A DNA stretch of 64,000 bases from Sphingobacterium cellulitidis (GCA_002245855.1 NOUX01000004.1:62001-126000); one strand, 5' to 3'. Numbered from the stretch's first letter, positions 1 through 7,904 are shown. Program-made: numbers and translations. Notes: a model not told the origin generated them from the sequence alone.

Positions 1-571
1 CATCAAAGCCTTCGGCCTCATGCCATGCCTTGGATTTGATAAACAAGGCTGCACCCGTTGCCCAAAAGACCTCCCTTGCATCATTATATTGGCCTTTGTC
101 CTGTTCGACCTTGTCTAGGATGCGACCTCGACAAAAAGGAAAACCAAAATAATCCAGGTATCCTCCCGCAGCTCCGGCATGCTCAAACTCACCTTTGCTA
201 TGGTAGGATTGGATCTTTGGCTGGCAAGCAACCATTAACGGATCCTGCTCCATGTATTTAATCACGGGTTCAACCCAATTTTCTGAAACCTCAACGTCCG
301 AGTTCAGTAAAATGAAATAATCCGCCTCTACTTGTTTTAGGATTTCATTATAGCCACCCGCAAATCCTAGGTTCTCCGGATTACGGATAATCTTGAACAT
401 CGGGAAGTTCTCTTCCACATAGGCTATAGAATCATCGGTTGAACCATTGTCACCAATGATAAATTCAATATTTGGGTATGTGCTATTAAATACCGAAGGA
501 AGGAATTTCTCCAAGAAATACTTCCCGTTCCAATTTAATATGACAACGGCAACTTTCGGGTAATTTGACAT
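1..571 (-). CDS. Glycosyltransferase family 2, C-terminal part missing at window edge
   Basis: This cytoplasmic or membrane-associated enzyme probably transfers a sugar from a nucleotide-sugar donor to a surface polysaccharide or lipid-linked acceptor. The minus-strand translation starts MSNYPKVAVVILNWNG and continues with a GT-A fold nucleotide-binding half, including a GDNGSTDDS segment and a later LLNSDVEV segment that supplies the DxD-like metal site. About 190 codons are visible and the frame is still open at base 1, so the C-terminus lies outside the window. The ATG at 571 directly abuts the stop codon of the acyltransferase gene (572-574), so the two are translationally linked. That linkage suggests a role in cell-envelope glycolipid synthesis. 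The family is clear; donor and acceptor cannot be read from the sequence. Confidence 0.9.
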   Translation of the reverse strand, partial: MSNYPKVAVVILNWNGKYFLEKFLPSVFNSTYPNIEFIIGDNGSTDDSIAYVEENFPMFKIIRNPENLGFAGGYNEILKQVEADYFILLNSDVEVSENWVEPVIKYMEQDPLMVACQPKIQSYHSKGEFEHAGAAGGYLDYFGFPFCRGRILDKVEQDKGQYNDAREVFWATGAALFIKSKAWHEAEGFD

Positions 572-1438
572 TTAATTTCTTCTTTTACGCTTCCATCTGC
601 GATGGGACCATAGCCAATATTCAGGCTCCGATTTGATAATTTCCTCCGTAAAGCGATTGTGAATATGGGTAATCTCATGCTCCGGATATGCATCCGGATT
701 TTCAACCAAGGTTGTAAACTTACATGAATAATACCCTCGTTTTTTCTTTCGCCTAACTTCACAGAATACCACCGGAAATTTTGTTAATCGTGAAATTCGC
801 TCTGCCCCAGTGTAAACCAATGTATCCTGGTTCAAAAATTCCATGAAATAATCAGAATCCTGATAGGTAGGTGTCTGGTCTGCTACAAACATACTAATAT
901 GCGGGACATTTTTCAACTTAATAATATGTCTCAAAATCTGTTTCATCGGCACCATTTCGGCTCCAAATCGCGAACGTATCTGATTATGAATCGTATTGAA
1001 AACTTTATTGTTTAAAGGTTTGTAGACAATTAGCTCTGGAACATCCATCATCAAGGATAAGCGATGAATGGATAACTCCCAATTCCCATAGTGCGAGGTC
1101 ACACCGATGACTCCCTTACCTTGCTCGGTATATTGATATACTTCCTCAGGATTTAGCAATTCAATCCTTTTGATGACTTCCTCTGGTTTTATGGTCGCCA
1201 TTTTAACGGACTCGACCAGCAAATCCGGAAAATAACGGTAAAAACGATAGGCAATTTCTTTAATTTCGGCCTCCGATTTCTCAGGAAAGGCATTTCTTAA
1301 ATTTTGAAAAACGACTTTTTTGCGATACCCAAAAACATAGTAAATCAGCAAAAAAAGAAAGTCAGAGAGGATATAAAGGCACCAAAAGGGCAGGAGGGAG
1401 ATCAAATATAATGTGCCATAAATCAGTTTTTCCTTCAT
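572..1438 (-). CDS. Lysophospholipid / lipid A (LpxL/HtrB-type) acyltransferase
   Basis: This is a membrane-anchored acyltransferase of the LpxL/HtrB family, which adds a secondary acyl chain to lipid A precursors. The 288-residue product has a hydrophobic N-terminal anchor (about residues 5-37). The family HX4E catalytic motif is at H116-E121 (HYGNWE), and a basic C-terminus (SHRRWKRKRRN) ends the protein. The length matches the family at roughly 290-300 residues. The glycosyltransferase follows with no gap on the same strand, consistent with an envelope lipid operon. WbqC is divergent. In Bacteroidota this family is usually annotated as lipid A biosynthesis acyltransferase; the specific acceptor is inferred. 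Confidence 0.88.
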   Translation of the reverse strand: MKEKLIYGTLYLISLLPFWCLYILSDFLFLLIYYVFGYRKKVVFQNLRNAFPEKSEAEIKEIAYRFYRYFPDLLVESVKMATIKPEEVIKRIELLNPEEVYQYTEQGKGVIGVTSHYGNWELSIHRLSLMMDVPELIVYKPLNNKVFNTIHNQIRSRFGAEMVPMKQILRHIIKLKNVPHISMFVADQTPTYQDSDYFMEFLNQDTLVYTGAERISRLTKFPVVFCEVRRKKKRGYYSCKFTTLVENPDAYPEHEITHIHNRFTEEIIKSEPEYWLWSHRRWKRKRRN

Positions 1439-1477
1439 GCCTTTTTAAAGTACTTTACAAATATCCCCAAATAAAGT

Positions 1478-1485
1478 TATTTTTG
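1478..1485 (+). promoter_or_regulatory. -7 promoter element for the WbqC gene
   Basis: TATTTTTG matches the Bacteroidota housekeeping -7 consensus TAnnTTTG and lies 27 bases before the WbqC start codon. No convincing -33 TTTG was found at the usual distance. Confidence 0.4.
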
Positions 1486-1512
1486 CGGACAAATTGAAGT
1501 GATTATTCGTTT

Positions 1513-2124
1513 ATGTCAGTAGGATTATTATTACCAGCGTTTTATTTGCCCAATATCAGTTATTTTCATACAATCAAAAATAATGAAGGGCCAATTATTG
1601 TGGAGCAGTGGGAGCACTTTCCAAAACAAACCTTCCGTACAAGAACCCAAATTGCAACAGCAAATGGTGTTCTGGACTTACTGGTGCCAATACAGCATGG
1701 TAAAAAACAAAGACAAAAATTGAATGAAGTTTTGATCAATTATGATCATCCTTGGCAACGTTTACATTGGTTAAGCCTCCAAACGGCTTACCGTAGTTCG
1801 GCTTACTTTGAATTCTATGAAGATGACTTTCGTAGATTTTATGAAAAAGAGTACAGCCACCTGCTCGAGTACAATGTGGAGCAACTGCAATTGATTTTAA
1901 AACTGCTCAAGATGAATCGTGAAATTGTTTTCAACGATAAGTATGAAGCAGAATCGCCCAATGTGCTGGATTATCGGAATGTAATTCATCCTAAAAAACC
2001 TTCCCTGGTTCCTGATCAAAAGCCATATTTTCAGCTGTTTGAGGATAAGAACGGGTTTTTACCAAATTTGAGTATTATTGACCTGTTGTTTAGTCAAGGT
2101 CCTCAATCGAAAAACTATTTCTAA
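1513..2124 (+). CDS. WbqC-like family protein
   Basis: The 203-residue product belongs to the WbqC-like family, which is found in polysaccharide gene clusters and has no firmly established biochemical role. The family signature near the N-terminus is visible as LLPAFYLPNISYF. It is followed by the conserved WEHFPKQTFRTRTQI region, the central YDHPWQRLHW segment and an aromatic/acidic YFEFYEDDF segment. No signal peptide or membrane segment is evident, so it is probably cytoplasmic. It is divergent from the acyltransferase-glycosyltransferase pair, which supports a link to surface glycan synthesis. The family call is confident; the function is open. Confidence 0.85.
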   Translation: MSVGLLLPAFYLPNISYFHTIKNNEGPIIVEQWEHFPKQTFRTRTQIATANGVLDLLVPIQHGKKQRQKLNEVLINYDHPWQRLHWLSLQTAYRSSAYFEFYEDDFRRFYEKEYSHLLEYNVEQLQLILKLLKMNREIVFNDKYEAESPNVLDYRNVIHPKKPSLVPDQKPYFQLFEDKNGFLPNLSIIDLLFSQGPQSKNYF

Positions 2125-2191
2125 TAAGTTTTTATTTTCTTCGTGAAACATTTTGTTTATGTTTAATGTTGTCCATTAAACCGTCTATTTC

Positions 2192-2842
2192 ATGAAGAAA
2201 ACTGTATTGATCTGCATTTGCATTTTTTTAGCTATTTCCGCGTTTGCACAATCGGGAGCTGATACCCTCCATTATCGAAAGGTGTATTATTTTGGGGGTA
2301 CGGGCTTGTCGTTCCCTATCGGGAAAACCAGAAATGTATTGACGACAAAACTGTTTACCGGAAGCATGGGCTTGGATATATCCTTGAAGAATCCCAAATA
2401 TTATTTACAGCCCACTTTATATATGCTCAGTTTTGGATACGACCAATTGCAAGATGATCCAGAGTATAATCGGGTGTTAAAGAATGCTCGCTCTACTATG
2501 TACGTCCTAAGCTTAGCCGGCGGAATTCGAAGGCAATGGGAACGATTAAATACCTATGCATACTTAGGACCATCTGGCGCACTGAATATGGAACCCCGAT
2601 CGGAAGATGTGGGAGACGGAACGGTGGAATTGAATTATGAGTATAGTATCTCTCCAGCAGTGAAATTAGGGGTAGGTTCCGATTATAAATTCAAAGGCTT
2701 TTTCCTTGGAATGGAAGTCGGATATTTGCACAACTTCCGCAAAATGCAAGGTAATCCAGTGAATGTGCTTTCAATAATGGTCGGTTTAAAATCCGACATT
2801 ACTAAGTTAAGCGACAAAGTTGTAGAAGTTATTTCAAAATAA
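2192..2842 (+). CDS. Secreted outer-membrane beta-barrel-like protein of unknown function
   Basis: The 216-residue product begins with a clear Sec signal peptide (MKKTVLICICIFLAISAFAQ). The rest alternates glycine/aromatic strands such as VYYFGGTGLSFPIG and FFLGMEVGYLHNF, as expected for a small outer-membrane beta-barrel. No catalytic motif is visible and I do not recognise a named family. It stands alone, 68 bases after WbqC. The next obvious plus-strand terminator is the hairpin about 160 bases downstream. It may be a porin-like or structural barrel; this rests on composition only. Confidence 0.75.
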   Translation: MKKTVLICICIFLAISAFAQSGADTLHYRKVYYFGGTGLSFPIGKTRNVLTTKLFTGSMGLDISLKNPKYYLQPTLYMLSFGYDQLQDDPEYNRVLKNARSTMYVLSLAGGIRRQWERLNTYAYLGPSGALNMEPRSEDVGDGTVELNYEYSISPAVKLGVGSDYKFKGFFLGMEVGYLHNFRKMQGNPVNVLSIMVGLKSDITKLSDKVVEVISK

Positions 2843-2972
2843 TTGTAAATTTATTTATCTGTAAATCAATTACTTATATAGCCTTGTCAAATAATAGACT
2901 ATTTTTTTTAAAATATAATACAATATGGCAAGATATATGTCGTTATTACACTATCTAGATAAATAGAAAATA

Positions 2973-3034
2973 TTTAGGTTAATAATTGGTTTGGTAAAAT
3001 ACCTGGAGTTCTCCGCTCCGGGTATTTTTGTTTT
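2973..3034 (+). repeat. Copy 1 of a duplicated conserved element ending in a terminator hairpin
   Basis: A block starting TTTAGGTTAATAATTGGTTT is followed by a hairpin with a 10-bp stem (ATACCTGGAG / CTCCGGGTAT, one T-G wobble) and a T-rich tail. The block recurs 161 bases downstream. The element lies in the 361-base gap 2843-3203, which contains no ORF. It may terminate the preceding gene or be the 3' end of a small RNA. Confidence 0.6.
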
Positions 3035-3133
3035 TAGCCCAATTGTAAAGGATAATCTTTTTGAAAAAAAATTTAATCCTTAATAATAAAGCGTTTTAGT
3101 TACCGTTTAGATAGTAAATTCATAATTTCATAA

Positions 3134-3195
3134 TTTAGGTTAATAATTGGTTTGGTAAAATACCTGGGGTCCCCAACCTCAGGTATTTTTATTTG
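3134..3195 (+). repeat. Copy 2 of the duplicated element with compensated hairpin
   Basis: The leading block is nearly identical to copy 1. The hairpin arms are ATACCTGGGG / CCTCAGGTAT, with base changes relative to copy 1 that preserve pairing (a T-G pair becomes T-A, an A-T pair becomes G-T). A T-rich tail follows. It ends nine bases from the stop codon of the minus-strand acetyltransferase. No promoter-like TAnnTTTG was found just before either copy. Confidence 0.6.
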
Positions 3196-3203
3196 AAAAG
3201 GGT

Positions 3204-3818
3204 TTAATCCGCCTCAAAATCGAATTTCTTGTCCCTAAAATAATAAACCTTATCTCTAGCATTTATTTCCCGAATTACCTTACATGGGTTTCCAGCTGCT
3301 ACCACGTTATCCGGAATATCTTTCGTCACAACTGATCCGGATCCAATCACCGTATTTGCGCCGATCTTTACGCCAGGATTAATGACGGTATTCCCACCAA
3401 TCCAAACATTGTCGCCAATCTCAATCGGCATGGCGTATTCCCACCCTTCAACACGAAGTACGGCGTCAACAGGATGTCCCGCCGTAAATAAACTTACATT
3501 GGGTGCAATCATGACATTATCCCCGATAATCACCTTGGCGCAATCCAGGATGGTCAAGTTATAGTTTGAATAAAAATTATCGCCAACTTCGATGTTATAG
3601 CCATAATCGCAGTAAAATGGAGGCTCAATGAAAAATCTACTGGTCGTTTTCCCAAACAGCTTTTTGATGATTTGATTCCTGGCTTTGATTTTTGTGGGAT
3701 CCATGAGGTTGAACTTTTGTAATTCAACCTTAGCATGCTGTCGTTCCTTAAATAATTCATCCCCAGATGCTATATAGGGTTCTCCGGCTATCATCTTTTC
3801 TTTCGAAGTCTTATTCAT
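3204..3818 (-). CDS. Sugar O-acetyltransferase (maltose acetyltransferase / NodL type)
   Basis: This cytoplasmic enzyme is predicted to acetylate a sugar hydroxyl from acetyl-CoA. The 204-residue product has the N-terminal Mac domain found in maltose acetyltransferases (residues 5-60, KEKMIAGEPYIASGDELF). A left-handed beta-helix of hexapeptide repeats follows, with the NVSLFTAGHPVDA segment carrying the catalytic histidine and IGDNVWIGGNTVINPGV as typical repeats. Length and layout match Maa/NodL proteins. It is a single gene between an intergenic repeat pair and a 423-base gap. The natural sugar acceptor is unknown, since these enzymes are often promiscuous in vitro. Confidence 0.9.
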   Translation of the reverse strand: MNKTSKEKMIAGEPYIASGDELFKERQHAKVELQKFNLMDPTKIKARNQIIKKLFGKTTSRFFIEPPFYCDYGYNIEVGDNFYSNYNLTILDCAKVIIGDNVMIAPNVSLFTAGHPVDAVLRVEGWEYAMPIEIGDNVWIGGNTVINPGVKIGANTVIGSGSVVTKDIPDNVVAAGNPCKVIREINARDKVYYFRDKKFDFEAD

Positions 3819-4012
3819 TGTTGTCCTTTTTATTGTTGTTAGTGGATTTCATTGTGGCTATATATTGAAAATATCGATTTTAAGAGCCAATCGATCTTTA
3901 AAATAAAAAAAATCATTGAAGGATAGGAAGTTTTTTATGGATAGCATTATTAAATGATAGGGAATGAATTCAGGATAAATAAATGAGACTACCGGATATT
4001 GGTCTGAAATCC

Positions 4013-4092
4013 TTCGGACCTGGTGGGGACTTCCTTCGAAAAAATTCGAACAACATCCGACAGAGCTCCGAAGAAGGTCCGGAGAAAGTCCG
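4013..4092. repeat. Array of short TYCG motifs phased at 11 bases
   Basis: In the 423-base gap 3819-4241, the tetramer TTCG or TCCG occurs at 4013, 4035, 4045, 4056, 4067, 4078 and 4089. The spacing is therefore 22, 10, 11, 11, 11 and 11 bases. The 11-base period is not a multiple of three, so this is not a protein repeat. An 8-bp hairpin (GGTCTGAA / TTCGGACC) at 4001-4020 borders the array. The 74-codon minus-strand ORF over this region shows no coding character. Confidence 0.55.
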
Positions 4093-4193
4093 ATAAAACG
4101 CAGTATTTCTATTGGATTTTGGATTGCTTAAAGTCGAATATGTCTCTGGAATAAAATTCGGATTGCAAGGTGAGTCTTTAGAATTTTTTGACA

Positions 4194-4221
4194 AATAAAA
4201 AAGCCGCCAAAAGCGGCGGCT
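4194..4221 (-). terminator. Rho-independent terminator of the nitroreductase operon
   Basis: On the minus strand, AGCCGCC / GGCGGCT form a 7-bp GC stem around a 6-base loop, followed by a T-rich run. It begins about 20 bases after the nitroreductase stop codon. Confidence 0.85.
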
Positions 4222-4241
4222 CAGAAAAGATTATTATGCGA

Positions 4242-4874
4242 TTAGTTTTTGCTGATTACAAAGTTTTCCTTTGCGATTCTTACTTTTTTCAAGTTTACCA
4301 ACCAGTCATTGGATTCATCACGATGACCTAATGCTAAGATGGTTACTGAACGTAAGCCAAGTTCGTTTAATCCAAGGAATTGATCCAATGCAGCATTGTC
4401 AAAACCTTCCATTGGGGTGGCGTCAATGCGTTGTTCTGCAGCAGCAGCGATTGCCATACCGAATCCAATATAGGCCTGACGAGCAGCGTGCTCGAAATGT
4501 TGTTCTTTGCTTTGTTGGTTAAAACGAGTCATTAAACTGTTTTTATAGTCATTAGCAAATCCTGCTGGCAATCCGCGTTCTTGTTCTTGTAATAAGAAGA
4601 CAGAATCTACACGGTCTTGGGTATATTCATCATAAGCCGCAAAGATCAATAAGTGGGATGCATCTACGATTTGTGATTGATTGTATGCTAATGGACGGAT
4701 TTGCTCTTTGATTTCTTGGTTGCTGATTTCGATGATTTTGAAAGGGTGTAGTCCAGAAGAAGTAGGAGCAAGACGTGCTGCTTCAATAATATAGTCGATT
4801 TTTTCTTGTTCTACAGCTGCGCCAGTCATTTTTTTAGTGGCGTATCTCCATTTTAAGTCTTGTAATAAGCTCAT
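4242..4874 (-). CDS. NAD(P)H-dependent oxidoreductase, nitroreductase family
   Basis: This is a 210-residue flavin (FMN) dependent nitroreductase-family protein, probably a cytoplasmic dimer that reduces quinones or nitro compounds with NAD(P)H. The N-terminal FMN-binding region is visible as WRYATKKM and then RLAPTSSGLHPFKI. A C-terminal segment, ATPMEGFDNAALDQFLGL, is typical of the NfsB-like group. The gene is 29 bases downstream of the TetR gene on the same strand and ends at a good terminator. The two therefore probably form a regulated detoxification operon controlled through the operator at 5551-5567. The physiological substrate cannot be deduced. Confidence 0.9.
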   Translation of the reverse strand: MSLLQDLKWRYATKKMTGAAVEQEKIDYIIEAARLAPTSSGLHPFKIIEISNQEIKEQIRPLAYNQSQIVDASHLLIFAAYDEYTQDRVDSVFLLQEQERGLPAGFANDYKNSLMTRFNQQSKEQHFEHAARQAYIGFGMAIAAAAEQRIDATPMEGFDNAALDQFLGLNELGLRSVTILALGHRDESNDWLVNLKKVRIAKENFVISKN

Positions 4875-4903
4875 TTTAGTATATTAATTTGTTGTTTCTA
4901 GAA

Positions 4904-5506
4904 TTATACGAGTATAGATTTGATGTAACCATCCATGGCGTCTGCAAGGACTTCCGATGGGCATCTACTTTCATTCGAGTCAATGGATAAAAGATCAATT
5001 GCTACGATGCCATGTAGTATAGACCATAGCGTTTTCAGTTTCAGATATCTATCAATTTTCTTTTTTCCACTTTCTAAGATTGCTTCATCAATTAAATCCA
5101 GCATCCTGTCGGATACTTTTTTAATATCTTCGGACTCCCTGGTTTTTTCGCAGGTTGGGATGCCCAATCCAAACATAATTTCATAATGTTTTGGATGTGC
5201 GACTGCGAATAGCCAATAGGCTTTGGCCAATTGATCAATTTTAATGGCGATAGCTTTGTCTGCTTGAATTTCTTGATCCATGGATTGAAGGAGTTTTTGA
5301 AATCCTTCTTGCACGAAATAGGCAGATATGGCCTCTTTATTTTCGAAATGTTTATAAATAACAGGTACAGAATATTCAATTGCATCGGCAATCTTGCGGA
5401 TAGAAAGTGCAGCCCAACCCTCATTTTCCACGATTTCTCGGGAACAGCAGATAATCTGTTCTTTAAGTTCTTGTTGTTGTCTGATTTTTCTTTCCGTCAG
5501 TCCCAT
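4904..5506 (-). CDS. TetR/AcrR family transcriptional regulator
   Basis: The 200-residue protein has an N-terminal TetR helix-turn-helix (residues about 15-60: IVENEGWAALSIRKIADAIEYSVPVIYKHFENKEAI) and a divergent all-helical ligand domain. It is the first gene of a two-gene unit with the nitroreductase. A perfect 7+3+7 inverted repeat overlaps the -33 element of its own promoter (5551-5567), which suggests autorepression released by a small aromatic or electrophilic ligand. Ligand identity is inference only. Confidence 0.92.
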   Translation of the reverse strand: MGLTERKIRQQQELKEQIICCSREIVENEGWAALSIRKIADAIEYSVPVIYKHFENKEAISAYFVQEGFQKLLQSMDQEIQADKAIAIKIDQLAKAYWLFAVAHPKHYEIMFGLGIPTCEKTRESEDIKKVSDRMLDLIDEAILESGKKKIDRYLKLKTLWSILHGIVAIDLLSIDSNESRCPSEVLADAMDGYIKSILV

Positions 5507-5530
5507 ATCTCATTTAGTTAACAGTGTTAG

Positions 5531-5567
5531 CAAAAGTAACAATGATATTTAGATGTTGCAAACATCT
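5531..5567 (-). promoter_or_regulatory. TetR promoter with overlapping operator
   Basis: On the minus strand a -33 TTTG (5562-5559) is followed after 20 bases by a -7 box TACTTTTG (5538-5531), 25 bases before the TetR start codon. The inverted repeat AGATGTT-GCA-AACATCT (5551-5567) covers the -33 element and is the likely TetR operator. Confidence 0.75.
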
Positions 5568-5625
5568 ATTAAAAACAAACATCAATATGACAATTAGCTT
5601 TGGGAAATAAAGACTAACTTTAGGA

Positions 5626-6486
5626 ATGAACTTCTTAAAAAGTAAGAGAAAAGTATCATTAGTTCTCGGGAGCGGAGGGGCTCGGGGGCTGGTTCAAATT
5701 GGAGTAATTCGTTGTTTAGAAGAAAAAGGATATGAGATTGACGAGGTCGTAGGCTGTTCGATTGGATCCTTGATTGGCGCTGCCTATGTGGAAGGGAAGT
5801 TGGAGAATTTGGAAGATTGGATGCGCTCCATCACCAGAAGACAAGTATTTAAATTAATGGATTTTACGAATCCTAAATTTGGTCTACTCAAGGGGGAGCG
5901 GGTCTTTGAATCTCTTAAGGATATTTTTCCGGACAAGAATATTGAGGATATGGATATTCCTTTTCGAGCGATTGCTACCGATATGGTCAGTGAAAAAGAA
6001 GTTGTTTTTGATAAGGGTAGCGTTTACAAAGCTATTCGTGCTTCCATTGCCATTCCAGCAGTTTTTACCAGTATTGAAAGTGAAGATTGGAATTTGGTAG
6101 ATGGCGGTGTCATCAATCCATTGCCTATCAATTATGTTCGCAGAAAACGGCGGAATATCGTTATTGCAGTGAATCTAGATGGAAAGCCAGACTCAGAATA
6201 TGGACCATATAATGGTGCAAAAGGGTTAAATGCGATTTCCATGTTGCAGGAGTCCTATTTCATGATGCGTAGAAGATTGAGTCAGTTAAGTGTAGAGCTT
6301 TATAAACCCGATTATGTCATTAATATACCCCATAATATTGCGGGGATCTGGGATTATGATAAGGCATCCTTTATGATCGAGAAGGGTAAGGAATTGACTG
6401 AGAAAGTGGTTCCAGATGTGCCGATAAAGAAGAGAATTTCAACAGAAAGCCCTAAAAAAGAAAAAGAACAGCGAAAAGTATCTTAA
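5626..6486 (+). CDS. Patatin-like phospholipase family protein
   Basis: This is a 286-residue serine hydrolase of the patatin family, predicted to cleave acyl esters of phospholipids. The oxyanion loop GSGGARG is at residues 15-21 and the nucleophile elbow G-C-S-I-G at 43-47 (Ser45). The dyad aspartate is in DGG at 159-161. The fold ends around residue 265 and is followed by a lysine/glutamate-rich tail. There is no signal peptide, so it resembles the cytoplasmic RssA/YchK-type branch rather than secreted patatins. The gene is monocistronic and convergent with the alpha/beta hydrolase. All catalytic residues are present. Confidence 0.92.
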   Translation: MNFLKSKRKVSLVLGSGGARGLVQIGVIRCLEEKGYEIDEVVGCSIGSLIGAAYVEGKLENLEDWMRSITRRQVFKLMDFTNPKFGLLKGERVFESLKDIFPDKNIEDMDIPFRAIATDMVSEKEVVFDKGSVYKAIRASIAIPAVFTSIESEDWNLVDGGVINPLPINYVRRKRRNIVIAVNLDGKPDSEYGPYNGAKGLNAISMLQESYFMMRRRLSQLSVELYKPDYVINIPHNIAGIWDYDKASFMIEKGKELTEKVVPDVPIKKRISTESPKKEKEQRKVS

Positions 6487-6533
6487 GATAATTGAGCTTT
6501 TCCATTTTCAATCCTAAACAAATTCCTGAAATC

Positions 6534-6561
6534 AAAAAAAGAGGTCGATTATTCGACCTCT
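6534..6561 (-). terminator. Terminator overlapping the stop codon of the alpha/beta hydrolase gene
   Basis: AGAGGTCGA / TCGACCTCT form a 9-bp stem with a TTAT loop, followed on the minus strand by seven T residues. The stop codon at 6549-6551 lies in the loop. It probably also stops convergent transcription from the patatin gene. Confidence 0.8.
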
Positions 6562-7376
6562 AATAATAATTTGTTTATATGAAGATTAAATTCTTCATGA
6601 TGTTCCAGGTTTGGAAGATGTCCGCAATCTTCCATTTCAATATATTTTGAACCTTTGATAAGCTTCGATAATTCTTCCATCAATGGGGCTGGAGTAATTT
6701 TATCCTCTTTACCACGAATGATCAAGGTCGGAACAGAAATTTTCTCCAGGACTTCGGTAGTATCCGTCCTTGCTGCCAAAGCCAATAGGGTAGCACAAAT
6801 GGATTCAATACTATTTCTTCGGATGCTACTTTTAATCAGTTCTACAGCATCCGGGTTATTTTCTATACTCTTTTTCGAGAAGAGGTTGGCGATAAATCCG
6901 ATAGCATAAGGGCGGCGTCCATATTGTAATACCGCTTGAATAGCGTCAAAACGTTTCTGCTTACCAGCGTTATCATCCGCTTTACTATGCGTATCCGACA
7001 GGATCAGTCCGGAGATACGTTCCGGGAAAAGTTGATAAGCTCTAAGTGCGATATATCCACCCATGGAAACACCGCAAAGCACTGCTTTTTCGATTTCCAT
7101 CTTACGCATGAATACCCCTAGATCTTTTGCGAAAACATCAATAGAGAAAAATCCATGACCTTTCGTGCTGTTGCCATGCCCTCGGATATCGATGGCAATT
7201 CCGGTGATATTATCTTCGAGGCTTTCGAGCTGTTCACGCCAAGTTTTTTTGTTGAAAGGAAAGCCGTGTAGGAAAATAATGGTTTTTTCGGGCTGTTCAG
7301 TCGCTTTTTTTATATAATAGGAGATGCTAATATCTCCGATTCGGATTTTGTTGCTTTTAATTATACGTTCGGCCAT
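6549..7376 (-). CDS. Alpha/beta hydrolase
   Basis: A 275-residue alpha/beta-hydrolase fold enzyme of unknown substrate. The oxyanion HG motif is in FLHGFP (residues 35-40) and the nucleophile elbow is G-V-S-M-G with Ser104. The acid residue is near GKEDKITP and the catalytic histidine is in EDCGHLPNLEHH near the C-terminus. The open frame extends 38 codons further upstream. That extension is lysine- and aromatic-rich with no family similarity, and the typical fold begins at MAERIIKSNK, so I placed the start at 7376. The nearest relatives by pattern are 3-oxoadipate enol-lactonase-like or BioH-like hydrolases. Confidence 0.87.
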   Translation of the reverse strand: MAERIIKSNKIRIGDISISYYIKKATEQPEKTIIFLHGFPFNKKTWREQLESLEDNITGIAIDIRGHGNSTKGHGFFSIDVFAKDLGVFMRKMEIEKAVLCGVSMGGYIALRAYQLFPERISGLILSDTHSKADDNAGKQKRFDAIQAVLQYGRRPYAIGFIANLFSKKSIENNPDAVELIKSSIRRNSIESICATLLALAARTDTTEVLEKISVPTLIIRGKEDKITPAPLMEELSKLIKGSKYIEMEDCGHLPNLEHHEEFNLHINKLLLEVE

Positions 7377-7448
7377 AATTTTAAATATATAAATATCAAC
7401 ACGATAAGCAAAATATAGTTTGAAATTGATTAAAAAAGGGAAAAAGGA

Positions 7449-7479
7449 TTTGGAATAATTAAAAAAGTAACGATATTTG
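7449..7479 (+). promoter_or_regulatory. Promoter of the first tRNA-Arg
   Basis: TTTG (7449-7452), a 19-base spacer and GATATTTG (7472-7479, seven of eight matches to TAnnTTTG) sit 34 bases before the tRNA. Confidence 0.6.
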
Positions 7480-7513
7480 CGCCACCTCAAAGGACAATAT
7501 GTCCTGCAAGAAT

Positions 7514-7587
7514 GCGCTCATAGCTTAATTGGATAGAGCATCTGACTACGGATCAGAAGGTTAGGGGTTCGACTCCCTTTGAGCGCA
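7514..7587 (+). tRNA. tRNA-Arg(ACG), copy 1
   Basis: A complete 74-nt cloverleaf. The acceptor stem is GCGCTCA / TGAGCGC with A as discriminator, and the D-arm contains TTGG. The anticodon loop CTACGGA reads ACG, and the T-loop is TTCGACT between GGGG-type stems. CCA is not encoded. It is identical to the copy at 7783-7856. Confidence 0.97.
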
Positions 7588-7706
7588 CTTTCTTTATTTT
7601 AAACCAGCTTCCCATTGATTTCCACATTGATTCTTTTTTAACATATTCATAACGTAAAAATAACTCGTTGAGCATGAAAGCAATTGGTTTTAAAATTAAA
7701 AAAAAA

Positions 7707-7737
7707 TTTTGCTGACACTATTATTTCCTTATATTTG
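7707..7737 (+). promoter_or_regulatory. Promoter of the second tRNA-Arg
   Basis: TTTTG (7707-7711) and TATATTTG (7730-7737), a perfect TAnnTTTG, are separated by 18 bases. The -7 box lies 45 bases before the tRNA. Confidence 0.75.
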
Positions 7738-7782
7738 CATCACCAAAACAGAAAGGGCGTCAGTCGTATAGTATTGGTTGCC

Positions 7783-7856
7783 GCGCTCATAGCTTAATTG
7801 GATAGAGCATCTGACTACGGATCAGAAGGTTAGGGGTTCGACTCCCTTTGAGCGCA
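7783..7856 (+). tRNA. tRNA-Arg(ACG), copy 2
   Basis: Identical in all 74 bases to copy 1 but with its own promoter and different flanks, so the duplication covers only the tRNA and a few adjacent bases. It is followed by a strong terminator. Confidence 0.97.
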
Positions 7857-7865
7857 CTTGGAAAG

Positions 7866-7904
7866 AGCCTAATTCTTATACGGGATTAGGCTTTTGTTTT
7901 TTTT
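7866..7904 (+). terminator. Terminator between tRNA-Arg and adk
   Basis: AGCCTAATTC / GGATTAGGCT form a 10-bp stem with a 7-base loop and a long T-rich tail. Only 26 bases separate it from the adk start codon. Confidence 0.85.

Noticed and set aside
58..261. 67-codon plus-strand ORF at the left edge
   Set aside because: It is antisense to the glycosyltransferase, whose translation shows clear family motifs.
3970..4194. 74-codon ORF over the phased repeat
   Set aside because: The 11-base period is incompatible with codon structure and no protein motif is seen.
7377..7490. 38-codon N-terminal extension of the alpha/beta hydrolase
   Set aside because: It is a lysine/aromatic-rich stretch before the normal family start and overlaps the tRNA promoter region.
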